Source: Candidatus Fermentibacterota bacterium (lineage in GTDB: Bacteria; JAFGKV01). Taken from it: DNA of 10,980 nt. Shown here in pieces: positions 5,781 to 10,980 of the stretch. Numbering within the stretch: the first letter of the stretch is position 1; every line of letters begins with the position of its first letter. The notes beneath the pieces are model-generated. The model worked only from the letters and a program-made list of their open reading frames with translations, made no database searches and was not told the DNA's origin. Both the position numbers and the translations under genes were made by a program. The DNA lies in contig JAFGKV010000032.1 of the NCBI GenBank assembly GCA_016928395.1, forward strand, positions 1-10,980. Direction: 5' to 3'.

Positions 5781-6539
5781 TCATGGTGCAGGAATGCGAT
5801 CGCTGGAGCCAGTTATGGGTTCCGCCGCTGGGTTCGTCAAGCGTGCGCCCATGAGCAGGATCGCCCGGTGCAGCAGGCGAAGCTCACTCTCGGTGGGACG
5901 TGCCCGGAGCCAGAGGCGATAGAGATCCCTGGCCAGTCTTCGCCCACCAGGGCCCCGCGGCGCCAGAACGGCGTCCAGGCGGTCTCTCAGCACCCGAAGC
6001 GCCACGCCCGTCGCGGCTGCAGGGCGAGGCGAGGATGGTGTGCCCTTGGCCATGGTCAGTTCATAGGCGTAGATGGCGACGGCGTGGGAGAGATTGTACG
6101 AGGGATGACTGACGCGCTGAGGAATCGCCGATCGCGCGTGGCACAACTCCAGATGCGTGCGGTGAAGCCCGGTACGTTCGGGGCCGAATACCAAAGCTGC
6201 AGTGCCGGATTCAGCCTCGCGCCGCACTTCCTGAGCAGTACGCTGGGGGTCCATCTGGGGCCATCCGCGGCCCCGGATGCGCCGGGTGCAGCCTACCGCA
6301 TACGTGACCTCGGCCAGAGATTCCGCAAGGGTCCCAAACCGTCGGGCGCCGCGCAGGATATCTTCCGCTCCCCACGCGAGCCACGGTTCATCCACGGCAT
6401 GGGTGCATTCCGGGGTGACCAGCCTGAGATCCGCCAACCCGTTGACGACCATCACCCGGGCGACGGCCGCCACATTACCGCCATGGGAAGGCTCCACCAA
6501 CACCACCGCCACACGACTCTGCCATGAACTCCGATCCAT
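5781..6539 (-). CDS. trmJ: tRNA 2'-O-methyltransferase, TrmJ type (SPOUT/SpoU)
   Basis: This 252-residue protein is expected to methylate the 2'-OH of nucleotide 32 in the tRNA anticodon loop using S-adenosylmethionine. The three SpoU motifs are present: VVLVEPSHGGNVAAVARVM (12-30, normally VEPxxPGNIGAxARAM), LVFGPERTGLHRTHLELC (116-133) and IPQRVSHPSYNLSHAVAIYAYE (139-160). GCTRRIRGRGWP (83-94) matches the GTTxRxR element of TrmJ. The C-terminal tail (about 165-252) is the expected helical extension. An upstream in-frame ATG exists at 6581, but the ATG at 6539 is chosen for GGAGG (revcomp of 6546-6550), 6 bases before it. Its first 16 bases overlap the divergent gene at 6524. It is co-transcribed with gmhA downstream. 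Confidence 0.92.
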   Translation of the reverse strand: MDRSSWQSRVAVVLVEPSHGGNVAAVARVMVVNGLADLRLVTPECTHAVDEPWLAWGAEDILRGARRFGTLAESLAEVTYAVGCTRRIRGRGWPQMDPQRTAQEVRREAESGTAALVFGPERTGLHRTHLELCHARSAIPQRVSHPSYNLSHAVAIYAYELTMAKGTPSSPRPAAATGVALRVLRDRLDAVLAPRGPGGRRLARDLYRLWLRARPTESELRLLHRAILLMGARLTNPAAEPITGSSDRIPAP

Positions 6540-7696
6540 TACCCGCCTCCAGAGATCTTCCGCCGGACGAAGGGGCATCACCGCTAAGAATACCCTTGCA
6601 TGTGGTCGCCGACAACCTCCGGTCTGCGTTCAATGTAGGCGGCGTGTTCCGAACGGTGGACGCGGCGGGCGGTGAGATGGTTCACCTGGCGGGCTATACT
6701 GCCCGTCCGCCGCATCCCCGGGTCCTCCGTGCGGCCATGGGCGCGGACCGTCTCGTCGCCTGGAAAGGATGGCCTGATGCCCGCGTGGGCGTGCAATGGT
6801 TGCTGGATCAGGGATTCCACGTGGTGGGGCTCGAGCCGTCGGCAGAGGCCGAGGACTACCGGCACTATCGCTACCGGTGGCCTCTGGGCATCGTGATCGG
6901 CAATGAAGCCCTGGGCATCTCTCCGTCGGTGATTCGCCGTCTTCACGGTATGGTGCGCATTCCCATGCACGGATTCAAGGGCTCGCTCAACGTGGTTGTG
7001 GCGTTGGGCATCGTACTGTTCCAGGTGGTGCATGGTGCGGATCGCCCCGCCGCGAGGGATCATCTCCCGGATGAGCACGGCGGCATTCTTGCAGCCATCA
7101 TGGATCGGGTGCGCCTGGATTCCGCGCATCGGGGCGCGTGGCAGGGGCGGTTCCTCGAACCCGGTTCGGCGGTCTTCCTGCTCCATACTCCTCAATTCCC
7201 TGCGGCCACTGTGTGGGCCCACGCCGACCAGGGTGGGGTCGTGCTCATGCTCCAGCCCACGATTCCCCAGGCCCATGGAGGGCCGCATTCCTCTGATGCG
7301 TGGCGGGCGGTCTCGGCCGATTCGCGCCGGCCGGCGGTGATTCCTCTCCGCCACCCGCCCCGTTCTGCGTCTCGCGGCCTCGCCTTCGATGCCGCGGTTC
7401 GTGTGGCAACGGCAAGATCCTCAGGCGGGATGACGCGCCTCACCCTCGATCATCTGGCGTATGAGCTTCTCCATCGTGGCGATGTCGCCCGTGACGGTGT
7501 AGGGCCCGATCTGACCCGGTTCCTCGATGCTCAGACTCCTGCGCAGATGGAAGCGATGGCACGGCGTCTCGGCGCGTACCTGTTACGCCCGATGGGAGGG
7601 TGGTGGGAACCCACTGAACTGATCTACGATCCCGAGATTGTCCGTCGTCGCGCCGATGTTGATGGCTACGTGCGACGGGTGCTCGGCCTCGGGTGA
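6524..7696 (+). CDS. TrmH-like RNA 2'-O-methyltransferase with unknown C-terminal extension
   Basis: The ORF has 390 residues. Residues 22-170 form a complete SpoU/TrmH domain: motif 1 DNLRSAFNVGGVFRTVDAAG (30-49), motif 2 LGIVIGNEALGIS (121-133) and motif 3 VRIPMHGFKGSLNVVVALGIVLFQVV (144-169). It probably methylates a ribose 2'-OH in tRNA or rRNA; the target cannot be told. Residues about 180-390 are extra and match no family I recognise. They are open throughout, with HLAYELLHRGD (310-320) and MGGWWEPTELIYDPEIV (357-373) as distinctive stretches. TrmH enzymes of this type usually end soon after motif 3 or carry an N-terminal domain. The ATG at 6524 lacks a Shine-Dalgarno sequence and overlaps trmJ by 16 bases; a later GTG or TTG near 6597-6605 would cut into the fold edge. 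The methyltransferase call is firm, the start less so. Confidence 0.85.
   Translation: MNSDPLPASRDLPPDEGASPLRIPLHVVADNLRSAFNVGGVFRTVDAAGGEMVHLAGYTARPPHPRVLRAAMGADRLVAWKGWPDARVGVQWLLDQGFHVVGLEPSAEAEDYRHYRYRWPLGIVIGNEALGISPSVIRRLHGMVRIPMHGFKGSLNVVVALGIVLFQVVHGADRPAARDHLPDEHGGILAAIMDRVRLDSAHRGAWQGRFLEPGSAVFLLHTPQFPAATVWAHADQGGVVLMLQPTIPQAHGGPHSSDAWRAVSADSRRPAVIPLRHPPRSASRGLAFDAAVRVATARSSGGMTRLTLDHLAYELLHRGDVARDGVGPDLTRFLDAQTPAQMEAMARRLGAYLLRPMGGWWEPTELIYDPEIVRRRADVDGYVRRVLGLG
6587..6615 (-). promoter_or_regulatory. Candidate promoter of trmJ-gmhA
   Basis: On the minus strand, TTGTCG (revcomp of 6610-6615) and TATTCT (revcomp of 6587-6592) are separated by 17 bases, each matching 4 of 6 consensus positions. 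Transcription would start near 6580, about 40 bases before the trmJ ATG. The site lies inside the coding part of the divergent TrmH-like gene. This is inferred from sequence only. Confidence 0.35.
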
Positions 7697-7829
7697 GCGG
7701 TTCGCCGTGCATGGTTCACAGTCAGTTGGGCGAAGGCAGCGAGCGGAGAATGCAAAACTCGGTCCCACGGTATATCTTGGTGTAGCGGCCTTTGATGGAG
7801 TACGTGGTCTTTGTGACAGGAGGTGTCTC
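7697..7829 (+). promoter_or_regulatory. Leader of the exported-protein gene with optimal ribosome-binding site
   Basis: These 133 bases separate the TrmH-like gene from the exported protein. AGGAGGT (7818-7824), 5 bases before the ATG at 7830, is a full Shine-Dalgarno match and decides the start against the longer frame opening at 7638. TATATC at 7771-7776 could be a -10, but its -35 partner is poor. No terminator hairpin is evident. Confidence 0.5.
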
Positions 7830-9875
7830 ATGCGTTCGCTGTACTGGGTGATGATTGCCATGCTGGGCATGAGTTCGGCCGTCGCCGATCATGACCTCGG
7901 ATTCGCCTCCAAGCTTCCCGCGGAGACGAGTTTCTTTGTGACGACGGAACACATGGGCGAGGTGGCCTCGGCCATCGCGGCCAGCGAGTTCTACCGGGCG
8001 GTCTACGCCATCCCCTCGGTCGCGGAGGCGGTGGAACAGGGCAAGTTCCCCGATCTGGTGGCCAAGTGGGATGAGCTGGTGGCGGGCGAGCAAGGGCCCA
8101 TGGTGCGGGCGGCGGCCTCTCTGCTGGCACGAGAGGTCGTGTTCGCCTCCACGGGCGACGGCACCCGGGGCATCGTCCCCGGGATCATCCAGCTTGCCCG
8201 GGTCGCCCTGCTGGCGCAAGAGCACAATCTGGGTGGCCAGGATCGAGCTGTCGGCGATCACCTCCGGATCGTGGCTTCCAACGTCAGCCGGCGGTGTGGC
8301 CTGGATCCTTTTGTCCTTGCGTTCAGGACCCAGCAGCGCGCACTGCTGGAACCCATGGTGGCCAGTCTGCTCACGCAGCTGCCGCCCAGCATCGCCCCCA
8401 TGGTGGCCGTGGAGGAACTCCATGGCGTGCAGTTCACCACGCTTACCGTAATTCCAGGCCTGTTGCATCCGCCTCAGAATCTTCGCCCGGGACTCATTCA
8501 GATGATCCCAGACAGCCTGGCGCTGGAGTCGGTGATGGCCGCCTACGCAACGCTGACCTTGAAGGTCCGGCTGGGCTGGCTAGATGACTACCTGGTCATC
8601 GTCGCCGAGGATCAGACCGGCACTTTTGCTGACAAGCTCGCCCGCGGCCCGGGCGCGACAGCCCTGGCAGCCATGCCAGAGTTCCAGGCCGTGCTGTCCA
8701 GGGCCGGCGACCATCCCGTGCGGAGGGCAGTGGTGGATCTTCGCGGGTGGCGGCGATCGCTTTCCGGCCAGCTTGAGGAGGTATCCTCTGACCTGGCGAT
8801 GTGCCGAACCCTCATGGGGTTTGCCGCCATGGCGGGAGTCACGCCACAGCTCATCGGCGAGAAGCTCACCGAGTTTGCCGCGACCTCGCTGGATCCCGAG
8901 CTGTCGGTCCTCTGCGCGGATCTTGATCACGGCGTGCGTATGGTAGGCGAACTTCACCATGCGCCAGAGTCCCAGGCCTGTGTGATGGGCGCGAAGACAC
9001 TCACCCTGGCCTCTCGCATCCCCGCCTCCGCCGGAGGGTGGCTGGTATGGGGGGGGCCGAATGCGGCCGAAGGGTGGCGTCGAAGCCTCGACGAGGCGGT
9101 GAAGTGGCGATCCATGCCATGGATGACCCTGTCAATGCCTGCAGAGCAACGCCCCGTGCAGAACAAGATCACCGAGCTGATGGCCGTCACCCGGGACAGC
9201 CTGACCACTGCATTGGGTCAGGAAGGAATGGCGGTGCTCTCCTGGGAAGGGGTGCTCACGAAGATTGAAGATCGTGAGGTGAACCTCTCCATTCCCGAGG
9301 TTGCCTTCGTCCTGGAGATCACGGATCGGGATCGCATTCGTTCCCTTGGCGCCGTGTACGAAGCCAAGATCACCGAGCTGCTCGCCCAGCGAGCCGACAG
9401 CGCGGTAAAGATGCCGAAACCTTCATCCAAGAAGGTCAAGGATGGAGAGAAGCTCTGGTGGGATGGCCTGATTCCCGTGGAAGGCCCGGGGCTTGTGCCG
9501 ACCATCTACCTGACCGATCATCATCTCATCGCCGCGTCCAGCGCCCGCCTGGCCGACGAGATCTATGAGGTGTCTCGCGGCAAGGGGAAGTGCCAGGATT
9601 GGCCCCAGGGCGAGCTCCGGCAGCTTGTCGCACGCTCCTCATCCGTCGCGGGCGTGCTGGGTGTTGCCGGCATGGCGCCGTTCCTGACTTCCATTCTGGA
9701 TCACGCGAGAGGCGCCTCAGGCCCCGAGCTTTCCGACAAGGACATGCGGGCCACGGAGGACATGGCGGCAGCACTGAGGTTGCTGCAGGCAATTCCCCGG
9801 ATCTGGGGGCATGCGCTCATACAAGGGAATGAGGCACGGCTGACCGCGCGGCTGGAGGTTCACGACCTCCAGTAG
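7830..9875 (+). CDS. Large exported protein of unknown function, DUF3352-like features
   Basis: The product has 681 residues and I cannot assign it a function. The N-terminus is a typical Sec signal peptide: Arg2, a hydrophobic run YWVMIAMLGM (5-14) and an AVA|DH cleavage site after A19. The mature protein should therefore lie in the periplasm or outside the cell. It opens with FASKLPAETSFFVTTEHMGE (25-44), a form seen at the start of DUF3352-like proteins. It also has GWLDDYLVIVAED followed by ARGPGATALAAMPEFQAVL (271-289), and later IYLTDHHLIAASSARLADEI (559-578), which looks like a second copy of the 'display and residue check' strand-helix unit. There is no transmembrane segment after the signal, no lipobox and no enzymatic motif. 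The charged stretch 528-540 (Lys/Pro/Ser-rich) may be a linker. A longer frame from 7638 is rejected because of the signal peptide and the RBS at 7818-7824. The 3' end overlaps rsgA by 16 bases. Confidence 0.85.
   Translation: MRSLYWVMIAMLGMSSAVADHDLGFASKLPAETSFFVTTEHMGEVASAIAASEFYRAVYAIPSVAEAVEQGKFPDLVAKWDELVAGEQGPMVRAAASLLAREVVFASTGDGTRGIVPGIIQLARVALLAQEHNLGGQDRAVGDHLRIVASNVSRRCGLDPFVLAFRTQQRALLEPMVASLLTQLPPSIAPMVAVEELHGVQFTTLTVIPGLLHPPQNLRPGLIQMIPDSLALESVMAAYATLTLKVRLGWLDDYLVIVAEDQTGTFADKLARGPGATALAAMPEFQAVLSRAGDHPVRRAVVDLRGWRRSLSGQLEEVSSDLAMCRTLMGFAAMAGVTPQLIGEKLTEFAATSLDPELSVLCADLDHGVRMVGELHHAPESQACVMGAKTLTLASRIPASAGGWLVWGGPNAAEGWRRSLDEAVKWRSMPWMTLSMPAEQRPVQNKITELMAVTRDSLTTALGQEGMAVLSWEGVLTKIEDREVNLSIPEVAFVLEITDRDRIRSLGAVYEAKITELLAQRADSAVKMPKPSSKKVKDGEKLWWDGLIPVEGPGLVPTIYLTDHHLIAASSARLADEIYEVSRGKGKCQDWPQGELRQLVARSSSVAGVLGVAGMAPFLTSILDHARGASGPELSDKDMRATEDMAAALRLLQAIPRIWGHALIQGNEARLTARLEVHDLQ
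9852..9872. terminator. Perfect inverted repeat over two convergent gene ends
   Basis: CTGGAGGT (9852-9859), a 5-base loop and ACCTCCAG (9865-9872) form a perfect 8-bp stem, with a further G/T pair at 9851/9873. It lies inside the last codons of both the exported-protein gene and the convergent rsgA gene, whose coding ends overlap at 9860-9875. No T tract follows on either strand, so it is not a classical intrinsic terminator. It could still slow polymerase in both directions or protect both 3' ends. Confidence 0.4.
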
Positions 9876-10771
9876 ACAGCCCAATCCGGCCGATCGATTT
9901 CTTCAATCAGCGCCAGATAGCTGGCGTGGCGATGACGCGCGATGAGGCCGGCATCCACCGCTTCCTTGACCGCGCATCCCGGCTCCGCGCGATGCACACA
10001 ATCCGTGAAACGGCAGCGCATTGCATGAGGCCCAAACTCCGGGAAGCACTCCGCGATCTCCTTGATCGATCCGTCGGGCATGCCCAACCAGCCGATGCCC
10101 GGAGTATCGGTGATGTACCCACCGCATTCCATGGGGAGAAGCCGGCTCAGGGTGGTGGTGTGGCGGCCCCGCCCGATGCGGGCACTGACCTCGCGCACCT
10201 CCTGTGCCCGGGTATCCAAGAGCTCATTGATGAGCGAGGATTTTCCCGTTCCCGAGGGGCCCACGAACGCGGAGACCCGCCCCTCCAAGAGCGCTCGAAG
10301 ACCCTCGAGACCCGTTCTGTCCTTCGCACTGGTGCGTACGACGGGGTAGCCGATTTCAGGATAGACGCCGATCTCATCCGGGCCACTCTGCGCCAGATCC
10401 ACCTTGTTCAGGCATACCGCACACCGGAGGCCGCCCCGTTCTCCCAGGACCAGAAACCGGTCCAGGGTCCCGAGGGAGGGCTCAGGCTCGGCTGTGCTGA
10501 TCACCACGACGAGGCGCTCGACATTGGCCACGACGGGAACCGGCTTTCCCTGAAAGTCCACTTTGGTGAAGGCCGAACGCCTGGGTTCGATGCCCGTTAC
10601 GGTGCGCGATGAGGCGGAGTGTCCCCCCAGGCGCACCAGATCTCCCGCCACCGGCAGCTCGCGGCTCCCTCGTATCTTCAGCCTGCCCGCCGGCGTCGCG
10701 CGCACTAGAACGCCGTCTTCCTCAACCAGAACCTCCCGCCCGAGAACGCAGAGCACGCGGCCCACGTTCAC
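9860..10771 (-). CDS. rsgA: Ribosome biogenesis GTPase RsgA (YjeQ)
   Basis: This 303-residue circularly permuted GTPase acts in late maturation of the 30S ribosomal subunit. Domains are an N-terminal OB fold (about 1-70), then the GTPase with permuted motif order: G4 NKVD (122-125), G5 SAK (148-150), G1 GPSGTGKSS (171-179), G2 region HTTT (204-207) and G3 DTPG (222-225). Last comes the zinc finger with C253, C258, H260 and C266, which has the same spacing as in E. coli RsgA. Length is normal and no key residue is missing. The start is GTG at 10771 with AGGAAGG (revcomp of 10780-10786) 8 bases upstream. It stands alone on its strand, divergent from the tRNA gene and convergent with the exported-protein gene. 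Confidence 0.95.
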   Translation of the reverse strand: MNVGRVLCVLGREVLVEEDGVLVRATPAGRLKIRGSRELPVAGDLVRLGGHSASSRTVTGIEPRRSAFTKVDFQGKPVPVVANVERLVVVISTAEPEPSLGTLDRFLVLGERGGLRCAVCLNKVDLAQSGPDEIGVYPEIGYPVVRTSAKDRTGLEGLRALLEGRVSAFVGPSGTGKSSLINELLDTRAQEVREVSARIGRGRHTTTLSRLLPMECGGYITDTPGIGWLGMPDGSIKEIAECFPEFGPHAMRCRFTDCVHRAEPGCAVKEAVDAGLIARHRHASYLALIEEIDRPDWAVYWRS

Positions 10772-10854
10772 CGGCGTACCCTTCCTAAGCCCGCTACGGC
10801 GCGGTCATGGCGAAACACGTTGACGGGTTGACCTGAGGATCTGCTCATCATACC

Positions 10855-10884
10855 TTGACTCCATTGGATGGCATCGGATGTAGC
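10855..10884 (+). promoter_or_regulatory. Candidate promoter of the tRNA gene
   Basis: TTGACT (10855-10860) is a 5-of-6 match to a -35 box. An 18-base spacer leads to TGTAGC (10879-10884), a weak -10. Transcription would begin near 10891, about 12 bases before the mature tRNA. Two further TTGAC boxes at 10820 and 10828 have no clear -10 partner. The 131-base gap between rsgA and the tRNA shows nothing else. Confidence 0.4.
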
Positions 10885-10902
10885 GCGATGTGCATGCCGT
10901 GT

Positions 10903-10978
10903 GGCGGCGTAGCTCAGCCGGTAGAGCAGCGGAATCATAATCCGTAGGTCCGGGGTTCAAGTCCCTGCGCCGCTACCA
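10903..10978 (+). tRNA. tRNA with anticodon CAT, probably elongator tRNA-Met
   Basis: The cloverleaf is complete in 76 bases with an encoded CCA. It has a 7-bp acceptor stem (GGCGGCG/CGCCGCT, first pair G-U), D stem GCTC/GAGC, anticodon stem GCGGA/TCCGT with loop ATCATAA (anticodon at 10936-10938), and T stem CGGGG/CCCTG with loop TTCAAGT. It is not the initiator: it lacks the unpaired position 1-72 C/A and the run of three G-C pairs at 29-31/39-41. A tRNA-Ile read through lysidine at C34 also has a CAT anticodon and cannot be wholly ruled out. Overall likeness favours elongator Met. Confidence 0.95.
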
Positions 10979-10980
10979 CA

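Noticed and set aside
5205-6527. Plus-strand open frame of 440 codons
   Set aside because: It is antisense to gmhA and trmJ, both of which have full family motifs. The translation is compositionally biased and resembles nothing.
7638-7829. 64-codon N-terminal extension of the exported protein
   Set aside because: It overlaps the end of the TrmH-like gene and would bury the signal peptide. The AGGAGGT at 7818-7824 and ATG at 7830 are a far better start.
7722-8468. Minus-strand open frame of 248 codons
   Set aside because: Antisense to the exported-protein gene, which has a signal peptide and an optimal ribosome-binding site. The His/Gly/Arg-rich translation is typical of a shadow.

Overview
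The window is GC-rich bacterial chromosome with tightly packed, mostly housekeeping genes on both strands. No mobile element, CRISPR array or phage gene was seen. The gene mix is a gamma-alpha fused 2-oxoacid:ferredoxin oxidoreductase, a long Trm112-like protein, an MshEN-domain protein, a TrmH enzyme of the 'NVGGVFRT' type and a large exported protein with DUF3352-like features. This fits Planctomycetota or a neighbouring deep-branching phylum. That placement is inferred from family resemblance only and was not tested.

Layout. At the left edge is the first 15 codons of an unidentified minus-strand gene (1-45). A minus-strand operon follows: korA (3695 to 1968), korB (1971 to 1132, overlapping korA by 4 bases) and a PgeF-Trm112 fusion ORF (1129 to 209, starting 2 bases after the korB stop). 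A 321-base divergent intergenic region (3696-4016) separates this operon from a plus-strand gene (4017-5183). That gene encodes an MshEN-like domain joined to a MinD-like domain that has lost its Walker lysines. Its stop codon abuts the stop codon of gmhA, which forms a minus-strand pair with trmJ (6539 to 5184).

The 5' end of trmJ overlaps, head to head, the start of a second SPOUT methyltransferase gene (6524-7696, plus strand) that has a C-terminal extension of about 200 residues I do not recognise. Next comes a 681-residue exported protein (7830-9875). Its 3' end overlaps that of the convergent rsgA gene (10771 to 9860), and a perfect inverted repeat sits on the overlap. A tRNA with anticodon CAT (10903-10978) closes the window.

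How the genes relate. KorAB supplies CO2-releasing or CO2-fixing 2-oxoacid chemistry coupled to ferredoxin. PgeF belongs to cell-wall precursor or nucleoside quality control, and GmhA to heptose synthesis for the outer envelope. TrmJ, the TrmH-like enzyme, the Trm112-like domain, RsgA and the tRNA all concern RNA modification or translation. I see no single new multi-gene system. The points most worth a second look are the MshEN/pseudo-MinD protein, the PgeF-Trm112 fusion with its internal start site, and the C-terminal extension of the TrmH-like protein.
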